This document shows positions 18,975 through 27,954 of a stretch of DNA of 64,000 bases, piece by piece (the stretch's first letter is position 1; each line of letters opens with the position of its first letter). Under the pieces are notes generated by a model. The model ran no database searches. It saw only the letters and a list, made by a program, of their open reading frames with translations, and was not told the origin of the DNA. Source of the DNA: Nitrospirota bacterium (GTDB lineage: Bacteria > Nitrospirota_A > Leptospirillia > Leptospirillales > Leptospirillaceae); assembly GCA_021838765.1 (NCBI GenBank), contig JAKCCY010000004.1, positions 31,411-95,410 on the forward strand. The letters run 5' to 3'. A program made the position numbers and the translations under genes.

Positions 18975-19931
18975 TCAAAGTTTATCGGGGAAATGCCGAT
19001 GAAGGGAGGCTACCCCTTCGCGAATGGCCTTAACGGAAGCCTCAAAGGCAGACTTCTCTGAAGAAGAAAGGGGAAGCTCGACAACCGCTTCAAGGCCGGC
19101 ACTTCCGATACGGATCGGGACACCAGAAAAAGCGCCCTGGACACCATACTCCCCTTCAAGATAGACCGAACAGGGAACAACCCGGTGACGATCATGAAGG
19201 ATAGACTCAATCATCAGGTAAACCGCTGCCGCTGGAGCAAAATAGGCTGAGGAATCCTTCATCAGACGGACAATTTCACCGCCCCCGTCCCGGGTTCTGG
19301 CGACAAGGGATTCCAAGGTCTTGGGGTCGAGAACCTTCGGAAGAGGAACACCGGAAATCGTCGAAAAGTTCAAAAGCGGCACCATCAGGTCACCATGCCC
19401 TCCCATGACAAGCGTCTGGATATTCGACACCGATGTCTTGCTGACCTCGCTGACAAAATAGGCAAACCGGGAAGAATCAAGAGCCCCACCCATGCCGATG
19501 ACCCGTTCCCTCTTGAAGCCAGTGACCTTCCAGAGGGTATAAGCCATCAAATCCATGGGATTGGTCACCATGATGACAATGGCTTCGGGAGCATGTTTTT
19601 TGATCTTTTCCGAAATCTCGATCATGATCTCTCCGTTCTTGTGGAGAAGATCATCTCTCGTCATTCCGGGTTTTCTGGAAAATCCTGCGGTGACAACTAC
19701 GACCGATGATCCTTCGATATCAGCGTAATTACCGGATCCCGTCACACGGGTATCAAAACCCAATAATGGCCCGGACTCGAGCATGTCCAGGGCCTTGCCC
19801 TGGGCAATACCTTCCCGGACGTCAAGAATGACAACATCAGCCAATCCATTCTCAACGATCTTCTGGGCTGTTGTGGCACCTACATTTCCAGCCCCGATAA
19901 TCGAGACTGTCCTTCTTTTCCTCTGGCCCAA
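18975..19931 (-). CDS. mdh: Malate dehydrogenase (LDH-like type)
   Basis: Interconverts malate and oxaloacetate with NAD in the TCA cycle. It is 318 aa, with the dinucleotide motif GAGNVGATTA at the N-terminus and the substrate loop GFSRKPGMTRDDLL, whose arginine pattern fits malate rather than lactate. The catalytic histidine is in VMGGHGD. The start is a TTG next to GGGAGGGG. It is read in the same direction as the lpt operon and probably has its own promoter. Confidence 0.93.
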   Translation of the reverse strand: MGQRKRRTVSIIGAGNVGATTAQKIVENGLADVVILDVREGIAQGKALDMLESGPLLGFDTRVTGSGNYADIEGSSVVVVTAGFSRKPGMTRDDLLHKNGEIMIEISEKIKKHAPEAIVIMVTNPMDLMAYTLWKVTGFKRERVIGMGGALDSSRFAYFVSEVSKTSVSNIQTLVMGGHGDLMVPLLNFSTISGVPLPKVLDPKTLESLVARTRDGGGEIVRLMKDSSAYFAPAAAVYLMIESILHDRHRVVPCSVYLEGEYGVQGAFSGVPIRIGSAGLEAVVELPLSSSEKSAFEASVKAIREGVASLHRHFPDKL

Positions 19932-20433
19932 AAGCCCCTCCCTTCAATTATCTGATGAAAGTATTCGGTCTGATCCAAGCAAAACACGACACGCCCCTGT
20001 GCAAAAAACAGACAGGTCGGCTGACTGCGGCATAAAACCGGCCAAAGCATCACTGATTCCAGAAATACTAGCCGAATAGTGCCAAGAAGACAAGGACAAA
20101 AACAGATCTCCCCATCCCCACCATAGGAAAAAAGACAAGTGAGACCTTGTTTTTTCCTGAAAAAGATCAAAGAGGCTCATGGACCTGAAAATCGTGCGAT
20201 GGACAGGAGATGAAACGGTCATTCCGGACTGCCATTATGACAAGAATCATAATGGCAGTCCGCTCCGCATGGGAGAATGGAAACAAGATTCAGCAACCTG
20301 TTTGAACATGGACCCGGAACCCCGAAAACAATGCTTGTTTTCCATCGTCTTTTCATCCATAATAAACCGGTCATGGGATGGTGGATTGAATCATTCCGAA
20401 TCATGGGCGATGGGGTTCGCCTGAACGGCAGCG
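19932..20433. other. Intergenic region between mdh and efflux module 2
   Basis: About 500 bp separate divergent mdh and module 2, so promoters for both should lie here, but I could not place a convincing -35/-10 pair. An 81-codon plus-strand frame inside (20179-20424) lacks a good ribosome-binding site and runs through the perfect inverted repeat at 20225-20262, so I do not call it a gene. Confidence 0.4.
20225..20262. repeat. Perfect 16-bp inverted repeat
   Basis: CGGACTGCCATTATGA and its exact reverse complement are separated by a 6-base loop. No T-run follows on either strand, so it is not an ordinary terminator. It may be an operator or RNA hairpin controlling module 2, or the scar of a mobile element. 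Confidence 0.75.
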
Positions 20434-20745
20434 GTGTTTGATATGACACCGGATGATGATGACCCCTACTTTAAAAAAGTAGGGGGAGCTGTGCTATTCG
20501 ATGATGGTTTTTTCAAGATTCTTCTTCTGTCTTCCTTCTTTCTGGTCTGGTTCCTCGAATCATTGATCAGGGCACCCGAAAAGTCTTCCCATAAACAGAA
20601 AATGGCCTTTCTCGCATTCATCAGGACACAGCCACTTCGTTGTCTGGCCGCATTCTTTTTACTTGTCTTTCTCGCCTTTGAATCCTCCTTTGACTGGCCA
20701 GAGTTCTCTTTTACCAATCTCCCTTATCCATTGGTTTCCAGATGA
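20434..20745 (+). CDS. Possible small two-helix membrane protein ahead of efflux module 2
   Basis: Frame of 103 codons starting GTG (or ATG at 20443) with no clear ribosome-binding site. It encodes an acidic N-terminus (PDDDDPYFKK) and two hydrophobic segments at about residues 25-45 and 66-84. Its stop overlaps the start of the transporter gene as ATGA. That gene lacks its own Shine-Dalgarno sequence, so translation of this frame would explain its expression. A 10-bp stem hairpin (20463-20485) lies within it. The family is unknown and the gene may be spurious. Confidence 0.4.
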   Translation: MFDMTPDDDDPYFKKVGGAVLFDDGFFKILLLSSFFLVWFLESLIRAPEKSSHKQKMAFLAFIRTQPLRCLAAFFLLVFLAFESSFDWPEFSFTNLPYPLVSR

Positions 20746-22268
20746 GACTCTCCCCATTTTTTTCCAGTCGGGAAATCTCCCCATGGCTTGTCCTGGCCAC
20801 AGTTATCCTTGGCGTGGGAATGCCTCTTGCCGACACAACGATCACCAATGTCGGACGTGTCTTCATCGTGAGCACACTGGGTGTCACCAGCTATGAGGCA
20901 GGATGGCTCACTGCAAGCTATAGCCTGGCTCTTGCTGTCGGCGTTCCGCTCTCTCATCGTCTCAGGGGATTTCTTGAAGAAAAGGATCTTTACTCCGGAG
21001 CGATTCTGACCTTTATGTTGGGATCCCTGTGCATGGCCGGTTCCGTCAATTTTACGGAAGCGATGCTGAGCCGGGGCATTGAGGGTCTATCCGCAGGGAT
21101 ACTCCTTCCTCTTGCACCCATATTGATTCAGGAATCTTTTCCGGAAAATCTGAGGTCCCTTGCCATGTCCTACTTTGCGCTTTTTGGGGCCGTATGGGTC
21201 ACTCTGGGGCCCACAATCGGGGGATTCATCATCGACAATCCCGGATGGCAGTGGGCCTTCGCAATCAATATCCCCATCGGATTCCTGGCCATATTTTTTG
21301 CACAGGCGTTTCTTTCGAACCACCCGAGACAAGACCCCCGAAGATTTGACGGGACAGGATTTGTCTTGATGGCAACATCCCTTGGATGCCTTTTTACCGG
21401 GTTCATGCGGGCAGAATGGGTCGGATGGCACTCTTCTGGAACGGGGTTTCTCCTTTTTTCCGGACTTTTATTGTTTTTTCTCTTCTGGATCTGGTCCGCG
21501 CTCTCAAGAGATCCCATCCTTCCGACAGAAGTTTTGAGAAAACCTCTATTCATCGGGATTCTTGCGATCGTATTCATGCAGTCCACACAAAGCTTTGGAA
21601 GACTCTATCTTCTGGCACCGTTTCTCGAAAAAAACTACCATTTCATGGCTCATGATGCCGGAGCCCTGGTGGCTGTCGGAGCCCTTACCGAAATCCTTCT
21701 CTCCCTTTCCTTTCTCTTCTCCCGATTTTTAGCGGGCAAGTGGGCAATTCTCCTCACAACAGGCTGCATTCTCGTCTCCATTTCCAATATCGATTTTCTA
21801 TTTCTTCCGGCAACAGGATTCAGCCTCTCCTTTATTGTCAAATCCCAATTGATCTTTGGAGCGGGGCTGGCATTGACACAAATCTCGCTTCCACCTCTTG
21901 CATCAAAGCTCTTTCCTCAAAGCAAGGTCCGGGCCGCAACAACCTATCTTCTTTTTGCCCAATTCATTGGAGGTGCATGGGGGACAATGCTTGGAAGACA
22001 TCTGGTCCTCCATGTAAAACCTGTCTTTTCACAGATGTTACCCCAGCTCTCCACACACAGGATGGGCCATTCCGACATATTTCTTGCGGATAGGCTCGCA
22101 CAGTCCTATACATCCAACATCATCTTTTATGACCTTGGAATTATTGGCCTTATCGGAGCTTTTCTGGCATTTGTCCTCATTTTTTTCCTATCTGAGAAAA
22201 GGGTGGGAGAAAGCGATCGCAAGGAAAAAGAAACACTGGCAGGTTTGCCGGCCAACGGCAAAAGATAA
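20742..22268 (+). CDS. DHA2 (EmrB/QacA-type) MFS transporter (module 2)
   Basis: Inner-membrane exporter of 508 aa with about 14 helices. The first helix carries LADTTITNVGRV, a variant of the EmrB helix-1 motif, and the motif-C-like stretch is LGPTIGGFIIDN. It is paralogous to the pump at 2413-4014 but clearly divergent. The ATGA overlap with the preceding frame and the weak ribosome-binding site suggest coupled translation. It is followed by HlyD, TolC and a tetrahaem cytochrome. Confidence 0.88.
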   Translation: MRLSPFFSSREISPWLVLATVILGVGMPLADTTITNVGRVFIVSTLGVTSYEAGWLTASYSLALAVGVPLSHRLRGFLEEKDLYSGAILTFMLGSLCMAGSVNFTEAMLSRGIEGLSAGILLPLAPILIQESFPENLRSLAMSYFALFGAVWVTLGPTIGGFIIDNPGWQWAFAINIPIGFLAIFFAQAFLSNHPRQDPRRFDGTGFVLMATSLGCLFTGFMRAEWVGWHSSGTGFLLFSGLLLFFLFWIWSALSRDPILPTEVLRKPLFIGILAIVFMQSTQSFGRLYLLAPFLEKNYHFMAHDAGALVAVGALTEILLSLSFLFSRFLAGKWAILLTTGCILVSISNIDFLFLPATGFSLSFIVKSQLIFGAGLALTQISLPPLASKLFPQSKVRAATTYLLFAQFIGGAWGTMLGRHLVLHVKPVFSQMLPQLSTHRMGHSDIFLADRLAQSYTSNIIFYDLGIIGLIGAFLAFVLIFFLSEKRVGESDRKEKETLAGLPANGKR

Positions 22269-22315
22269 GAAACAGAAATCACTTAAAATCGAATCATGAC
22301 CAGGGAGAGATCAGA

Positions 22316-23308
22316 ATGGCCGAAGAAAGTCAGAATCACAGTCCGGAAAAACGAAGCAGTCTTTTCTCTTTTGCCGTGGTCACCCCCCTTTTGGGTTTTC
22401 TTCTGACAGTTCTGTGGGGAATCAGCCACTGGTACGGAGAGACCCGCTACGTATCCTCTGATGACGCCTATGTACAGGGAAAGATCACTTACGTCTCCTC
22501 AAGGCAACCCGGACGGCTGATCGGACTCGCGGTCAACGAGGGTGATCCAGTCCAGTTTGGAGAGATTCTTGCCACGATCGACCGGACCGGGGACGCCTAC
22601 CTGAGACCCCAAGACACGACTAAAAATCTTCAGGCCTTTACCAGGATCAAACGAGACATGGCAAAGCTCCGGAGCCTCGAAAAAAGAGAAAAAGATGAAC
22701 GCGATCACTATCAAAGAGCAAAAGCACTTCTTTCCGAAGGATATATGTCTCCACAAAAACTGGAAGATCTCAAAACCAACTGGCAACAGACCCATGTTGA
22801 AATCGTCGAGAGCCGAAAACTGATTTCAGCGGAACAGCAGTCTCTGGACATTTCAGAGGTTCATCCCAGAAACCGGATTGTGTACGCGCCCATTGAAGGA
22901 CAAGTCGCTCAACGGCTTGTCAATCTCGGAGAGTCGGTCAAGGCTGACCAACCCATTGTCAGCATCATCAATCTGAAGGACCTCAATAACATATGGCTTG
23001 ATGCATTTGTCCGGGAAACACAGGTCTGGAAAATCCGGGCTGGACAAAAAGTGCAGATTCATATCGATGGCTGGCCCAAAGACACCTTTACGGGACATGT
23101 CCTGGAGTTTATCCCGGCTGCTTCCCAGGCCTTTTCCCTGTTACCGACACAAAATGCGTCAGGAACGTTTGTCAAGGTCGTCCAGAGAGTTCCAGTCCGG
23201 ATCGTCTTCGACTCCCTCAAAAACCGGATTCTCCTGCCCGGGATGTCGGCAGAGGTCAGGATCGACAGAACGTCTCCATTATCCCGATCTGGAAAGGATC
23301 ATCGATGA
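22316..23308 (+). CDS. HlyD/EmrA-family membrane fusion protein (module 2)
   Basis: Adaptor of 330 aa with a membrane helix at about residues 20-42, the EmrA-type segment SSDDAYVQGKITYVSSRQPG, a coiled-coil hairpin at about 105-180 and the barrel motif FVKVVQRVPVRI. The ribosome-binding site GGAGAG precedes it. Its stop overlaps the tolC-like start (ATGA). It presumably joins the MFS pump at 20742 to the channel at 23305. Confidence 0.88.
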   Translation: MAEESQNHSPEKRSSLFSFAVVTPLLGFLLTVLWGISHWYGETRYVSSDDAYVQGKITYVSSRQPGRLIGLAVNEGDPVQFGEILATIDRTGDAYLRPQDTTKNLQAFTRIKRDMAKLRSLEKREKDERDHYQRAKALLSEGYMSPQKLEDLKTNWQQTHVEIVESRKLISAEQQSLDISEVHPRNRIVYAPIEGQVAQRLVNLGESVKADQPIVSIINLKDLNNIWLDAFVRETQVWKIRAGQKVQIHIDGWPKDTFTGHVLEFIPAASQAFSLLPTQNASGTFVKVVQRVPVRIVFDSLKNRILLPGMSAEVRIDRTSPLSRSGKDHR

Positions 23309-24675
23309 GGGAGCTGTCCCGAATGCCGATACGGGCCATTTCCATTCTTTTTCTGATTTTCCTCCCATTTTTTCTCTGTCTTGATGATGCGCTGGGAGAA
23401 AACGGACAGGACGGGCTTGAATCTCCCGAGGTGCCGGTCACAAGAGCCGAGATCACACAAAAAGCGCTCGAAAATAACCCGTCAATTGTTATTTATGCGA
23501 GTGAATTCAGCTCCAAAAATGAGGAAATCGGGATCAAGAAAGCGACCTATTATCCCCAGATTGCCATGAACCTTGATGAACTCTTTCTGAACTCTCCGGT
23601 TGTCGGAATTTCATTGCCCAATGAAACCGGGATTCCCCTGACTCTTTTCAATCCGACACTGAATCAGGAAATCAGTGGTTTTGGAAAAAGAAAAAATGAC
23701 GTTCTGGCGGCTCGTCTGGCAAAACGTTCGGCCCGATGGAGTCTCGAGGAAGCACGATTGAATGTTGTGTGGAATGCCGAGATCGCCTTTGACCATTTGG
23801 CCATGGTCCAACATCTCCTCAATGCTGCCAAAAAAAATGAAAAAGCCGCCAAGATTCACTTGGACTCCGAAGAAAAACGACTTTCGAAAGGGCTGGCGAT
23901 CCTTCCTGACGTCACCCAGGCCAAAGTCTATTGGGAAACAGCCAGTTATGCCGTCATGACGCTTTCAAACGAACTTCGAAAAGCTCAGACGGATTTGGGG
24001 TACTCGATGGGGGCAAGTCGTTTTTCGGCCTTCCATGCCGTTGAAAAAGGAGAACGGGAAAATATTCCGGAAGATCCAAACACCCTGATCGCCTACGCTC
24101 TTGATCACAGACCGCTGATCAAGTCTCTCGAAAGTCTCGACGACAGGAGAAATGCGCTGATCAAAAGAGCCTACGACGAAAATCTTCCAACCCTTTCCGC
24201 TTTTGCCAACGGGCTTTTTCTCTATGGGGTTCCTCCGGGCATATCCGGAGCGCCCCCGGGCAGTGGACTTTTCCTTCCCACCTACCAGACAGGAATCACC
24301 CTGTCTGTCCCCATCTTTACAGGAATGAAGATCCTTCATGAAACACAGTCCGAACGGGACAAGCTCCGGGGAGAGCGGGCCAAAACCCGTCTGGCCCGGA
24401 TCCGGGTGATCCGGAATGTTCGAAAAGCCTGGTTTGATCTGAAGACTCAGGAAAAAAAGATAGCCCTCGATGAAGCCAAACGTGAAAATGCCAGGATCAA
24501 CAGAAATATGGTTGAGAAAAGCTTTCAAAAAGGTTTGGTCGACTCCGTCACAAGAATCCAGTCCCAGGCGCAGTACCTTTCTGCTCAGGAGGAACTGATC
24601 GCGGACAGATACCGCTACAAGATGATCCAGGACGAGGAAGGACGGCAGATCGGATTATTGCCGATCAACAAATAA
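23305..24675 (+). CDS. TolC-family outer-membrane efflux channel (module 2)
   Basis: Outer-membrane channel protein of 456 aa with a signal peptide (hydrophobic at about residues 8-28, ending near ALG) and two OEP helical repeats. It resembles the module 1 channel in length and architecture. It is translationally coupled to the HlyD gene and followed 25 nt later by the cytochrome gene, the reverse of the module 1 order, where the cytochrome comes first. Confidence 0.87.
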   Translation: MRELSRMPIRAISILFLIFLPFFLCLDDALGENGQDGLESPEVPVTRAEITQKALENNPSIVIYASEFSSKNEEIGIKKATYYPQIAMNLDELFLNSPVVGISLPNETGIPLTLFNPTLNQEISGFGKRKNDVLAARLAKRSARWSLEEARLNVVWNAEIAFDHLAMVQHLLNAAKKNEKAAKIHLDSEEKRLSKGLAILPDVTQAKVYWETASYAVMTLSNELRKAQTDLGYSMGASRFSAFHAVEKGERENIPEDPNTLIAYALDHRPLIKSLESLDDRRNALIKRAYDENLPTLSAFANGLFLYGVPPGISGAPPGSGLFLPTYQTGITLSVPIFTGMKILHETQSERDKLRGERAKTRLARIRVIRNVRKAWFDLKTQEKKIALDEAKRENARINRNMVEKSFQKGLVDSVTRIQSQAQYLSAQEELIADRYRYKMIQDEEGRQIGLLPINK

Positions 24676-24700
24676 TCTGTCACATCAAGGGGAAAGACTG

Positions 24701-25324
24701 ATGGAAAATCGTATTTCGGGAAAAAAAAACCGGGTGAGGATCGGGCGAATCGCCTATTTCTCCATACTCTTCTCTCTCGTATTTTTTGGGACCATCGGAG
24801 TCATTCACGCAGGAGTGAACGATACAGCCCAAATCCATCGATATGTTGGAGACGAGAGCTGTGAGGTTTGCCATTCATCGGAGAGAATCGGAAATCAGTT
24901 CCAAAAATGGAAGAACTCTCCCCATAGCCGGGCCTACAGCGATCTTTCCTCTCCGGAAGCCCACTCAATCGCAGAAAAGATGGGCATTGGAGATCCTCAA
25001 AAGAGTTCCCGCTGTCTTTCATGTCATACAACAGCCTCCAAAGCCAGTCTTCCGGAAATCACGTCCTCATTTCGAAAATCCGATGGGGTCCAATGCGAAT
25101 CCTGTCATGGTCCCGGAGAAGACTATTCCCGCTACAGCACCATGATCGATCCCCACAAAGCCAAAGAATCCGGTCTTGTCGCCGCTCCTGGCCAGGAAAC
25201 CTGCATCACTTGCCACAACCCTTCCTCCCCGACCTATAAGAAGTTCGATTATAAAAGGGATGTCCAAAAGATTCTCCATAGGGTCCCGGCGAGTTTTCGG
25301 AAAACAAACAAGGGAGAGGAATGA
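24701..25324 (+). CDS. Periplasmic tetrahaem cytochrome c, c554-like (module 2)
   Basis: Protein of 207 aa with an N-terminal hydrophobic segment (about residues 16-36) and four haem sites: CEVCH, CLSCH, CESCH and CITCH. It shares with the module 1 cytochrome the stretches WKNSPHSRAY (WKSSPHSRAF there), DGVQCESCHGPGEDY and TCHNPSSPTYK, so the two are recent paralogues. The best conserved part lies around haems 3 and 4. It ends the plus-strand module and converges with coaX. Confidence 0.87.
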   Translation: MENRISGKKNRVRIGRIAYFSILFSLVFFGTIGVIHAGVNDTAQIHRYVGDESCEVCHSSERIGNQFQKWKNSPHSRAYSDLSSPEAHSIAEKMGIGDPQKSSRCLSCHTTASKASLPEITSSFRKSDGVQCESCHGPGEDYSRYSTMIDPHKAKESGLVAAPGQETCITCHNPSSPTYKKFDYKRDVQKILHRVPASFRKTNKGEE

Positions 25325-25502
25325 CTCCAGATGGACTGCTCGGCCGGATCTTCTCTGTCAGGGAGAGTTGAGTGAAACAAGGCTGAATCCGGGATGGCCT
25401 GTGGATAAGTCTGTGGATCTTGACCTTTTTGTATCATTGAAAAAGATCTTGACATACACTGTACATCATCTGGTCAAAACAAAAAAAATCGACGATTTGC
25501 TG

Positions 25503-26327
25503 TCAAACGCTTTTCTGAGCATCTGATCGCGTCATCTGACCTTCCGATTCCCCCCGAAGAAGCCGGATGGCTCCCCGGTGAAGAAGGTGGCGATCCATAA
25601 AACAAGGCCGATGGAACATTGGTTTCACGATAGGTGCAAGACCACCTGTCAGAAAAAGTTCAAGAGAGCAACCAAGAGAATCCTCCGCATCAAAGAGGAG
25701 ACCCTCAACCGAACGAACGGCCCCAAGGACTGTTCCGGCCTGTATGGACTCTTCGGTCGAACCTCCGGGAAAAGAAATTCTTGAAGGGCGAAGAGTTCTT
25801 CCCGGGTCACCAAGAACAACACGGCCGCCACCAATCACACCGAGAGAGAGGGGTATCCCGGAAGCAATCGAACCACCAATCACCTGGCCGTTATGGAAAA
25901 CCGTCATTGTCGTATGGCTACCAAAGTCGGCGACAGCAAAGGATTTCTCCACAAAATGCGGAAAACGCTCCACAACTCCCAAAACGGACAACAACCGGTC
26001 TGACCCCATGGAGTCGGGGGGGGCATAGTTGATGGGAAAGGGATAGGTGGATAGAGAAAAGAGAACAGGGGCTATGCTTAAACGTTTTCTGAAATACTCA
26101 GAAAAAGACGCACTCCAGAAAGAGCTGACCGATGACAGGAAAACCCTTTCGATGGGGTGTTCTTTTTCCAGATAGCCATCCAGAATGGACTCCGGAACAA
26201 GAGAGCCGTCCGAAGGTGTTTTGAGTGTGCGGATGGAGTGGATGGTCCTTCCATTTTCCCAAAATACCGCGACACAGCGGGAAATCCCTACCTTAAAGGT
26301 CAGGGTTACCGGGAGAAAGGATTTCAT
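25503..26327 (-). CDS. coaX: Type III pantothenate kinase-like protein with altered N-terminal motif
   Basis: CoaX phosphorylates pantothenate in the first step of CoA synthesis. This 274-aa protein keeps the family segments GSDRLLSVLG (with the catalytic-base aspartate), ADFGSHTTMTVF and GGSIASGIPLS, plus the C-terminal GGLAP. However, the N-terminal nucleotide-binding motif, normally D-V-G-N-T, reads KVGIS, so the acidic residue and the N-T pair are gone. The start at 26327 overlaps the birA stop (ATGA). It may be a divergent kinase, or a paralogue that lost activity while the real enzyme lies elsewhere. Confidence 0.7.
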   Translation of the reverse strand: MKSFLPVTLTFKVGISRCVAVFWENGRTIHSIRTLKTPSDGSLVPESILDGYLEKEHPIERVFLSSVSSFWSASFSEYFRKRLSIAPVLFSLSTYPFPINYAPPDSMGSDRLLSVLGVVERFPHFVEKSFAVADFGSHTTMTVFHNGQVIGGSIASGIPLSLGVIGGGRVVLGDPGRTLRPSRISFPGGSTEESIQAGTVLGAVRSVEGLLFDAEDSLGCSLELFLTGGLAPIVKPMFHRPCFMDRHLLHRGAIRLLRGESEGQMTRSDAQKSV

Positions 26328-27079
26328 CAGGGGGTAACCCGTCGCACATCCCGGACCGTGACAGGAAGGAGAAACTCTATCCCTTGCGGATCCAGGACAC
26401 GAAGATGTCCACGTTCTCCCAACCCCAGGATCTTTCCGATTCTGGCACCTCTCCCTCCCTCGCTGAAGGAGATCCATTGCCCCTTCCACAGTAGCCGGTC
26501 ATCGAGAAAACTCAGGAGATCCTGAGCCGAAAATCCACCCCCAAAATGCTCAAGAATGACATTCTGGATCCAAAATGGCAGCTCCAATGGACCGGGTGGC
26601 AATGGTTTTCCGGAAACAACCATTCCGCCAGCACCGGATATCGGAGGGGTATTGCGGTTGAGACCGATTCCGATCAAATCCCCCTTCTCACCCATGGATT
26701 CCACGAGGATACCTCCCACTTTCAATCCGGACTCCAGAATGATGATGTCATTGGGATATTTGATCCCAAAAACTTTTCCCATTGCCCTTTCCAGGACCAA
26801 TAAAACAGAATGTGCCGTCAGGATTGTCCAGGGAAGTGCCATTCTTGTCTTGTCCTGAGGGATCCATAAGGACATCGCCAGATTACCCGGGAGATGGTGC
26901 CAAGTGTTTCCCGGTCTCCCTCGTCCGGCGGTCTGCCTCTCCGCAACGACCGCTGTTGCGGGGGGAAAAGCATTGCTCTCAAGACGTTCCTTCAGCCAGT
27001 TTTGTGTGGAGGGAACTTCAGAAAGGTGGAAAAGCGGCGGATCCTCGCGAAGAAGGTCCTCCGGGAGGGACTGGCGCAT
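26327..27079 (-). CDS. birA: Biotin--[acetyl-CoA carboxylase] ligase
   Basis: Makes biotinyl-AMP and attaches biotin to the carboxylase carrier protein. It is 250 aa, the short form without the N-terminal repressor helix-turn-helix. It shows the substrate-binding motif STQNWLKERL, the adenylate loop AERQTAGRGRPGNTWH and KYPNDIIILESGLKVGGIL. It is coupled by ATGA overlaps to nadC upstream and coaX downstream. Confidence 0.92.
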   Translation of the reverse strand: MRQSLPEDLLREDPPLFHLSEVPSTQNWLKERLESNAFPPATAVVAERQTAGRGRPGNTWHHLPGNLAMSLWIPQDKTRMALPWTILTAHSVLLVLERAMGKVFGIKYPNDIIILESGLKVGGILVESMGEKGDLIGIGLNRNTPPISGAGGMVVSGKPLPPGPLELPFWIQNVILEHFGGGFSAQDLLSFLDDRLLWKGQWISFSEGGRGARIGKILGLGERGHLRVLDPQGIEFLLPVTVRDVRRVTP

Positions 27080-27954
27080 CAGGATAAAAGATCAAGTCTC
27101 ATGGATGCATCCGGAGCGGAGTGCGTCAATGCCCCCACAGACAGGATATCCACATCCAGAGTGGAAAGAGCGGGAATGTGATCAAGGGTAATTCCTCCGG
27201 AGACCTCCAGAAGAACACCCGGATGGATGGAACGAAGCTCCGGAATCAATTGTTTCATAAGATCCGGAGACATATTGTCCAGAAGGAGAATATCCACCTT
27301 GAGGCGACACGCCTCTCTCGCCTGCTCGGGGGTGTCGGCTTCCATCTCGATTCTCAATGGATGCGGAGCCTGCCTCCTGACCCGAGCGATCAGCTCCGGA
27401 AGACTGGCTGAAGCCGCAATGTGGTTATCCTTGATCAGAATGCCGTCATCAAGCCTCATTCGGTGATCATCTCCTCCACCGGCCCGTATGGCATACCGCT
27501 GGAAGTCCCGAAGTCCCGGCAAGGTTTTCCTTGTTCCGGTGATTCTCAGCGGGCGGTCAGAGTTTCTCCCAAGACGCGCTTTCTCCACAAAGAGGAAAGT
27601 CAGGGAGCTGATCCCTGATAGATGTTTCAGGAGGTTCAAAATGACACGCTCGCAAAGAAGAATCGACTCGAGAGCCCCCTCCATCACAACAAGACGCTCC
27701 CCCGCACGATAAGACTGGCCATCGGGGATTGCGTCAAACGTTGCTGCCGGATCGGAAAACGATAGGATCCTTGCACCAAAGGGGCCGCCACAAAAAACAC
27801 CATCGGATTCAGCGAAAATCGTTGCAGTGACCTTCCGTCGGCGGGTCTCTCCAGAAAAAACAGAGCGTGTTGTAACATCTCCGCTGCCAACATCTTCCAG
27901 CAAAAATCGCTTGAGCTGTTCGTCATAGGAAATCATTGGCGCAAGATCAACCAT
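27079..27954 (-). CDS. nadC: Nicotinate-nucleotide pyrophosphorylase (quinolinate phosphoribosyltransferase)
   Basis: Converts quinolinate and PRPP to nicotinate mononucleotide in de novo NAD synthesis. It is 291 aa. Signatures include EDVGSGDVTT near the N-terminus, ITGTRKTLPGLRDFQRYAIRAGG, HRMRLDDGILIKDNH and LLLDNMSP. It overlaps the end of valS by 8 nt and birA by 1 codon. NadA and NadB are not in the window. Confidence 0.94.
   Translation of the reverse strand: MVDLAPMISYDEQLKRFLLEDVGSGDVTTRSVFSGETRRRKVTATIFAESDGVFCGGPFGARILSFSDPAATFDAIPDGQSYRAGERLVVMEGALESILLCERVILNLLKHLSGISSLTFLFVEKARLGRNSDRPLRITGTRKTLPGLRDFQRYAIRAGGGDDHRMRLDDGILIKDNHIAASASLPELIARVRRQAPHPLRIEMEADTPEQAREACRLKVDILLLDNMSPDLMKQLIPELRSIHPGVLLEVSGGITLDHIPALSTLDVDILSVGALTHSAPDASMRLDLLS

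Noticed and set aside
20179..20424. 81-codon plus-strand frame in the mdh-module 2 gap
   Set aside because: Poor ribosome-binding site, and the perfect inverted repeat runs through it; composition does not look like a protein.
20463..20485. 10-bp stem hairpin considered as a terminator
   Set aside because: No T-run on either strand and it lies within a possible coding frame; kept only as a structural note.
25325..25502. TTGACA and CTGTACAT-like sequence suggesting a promoter or SOS box
   Set aside because: No -10 element at a suitable distance, and it lies between two convergent genes.
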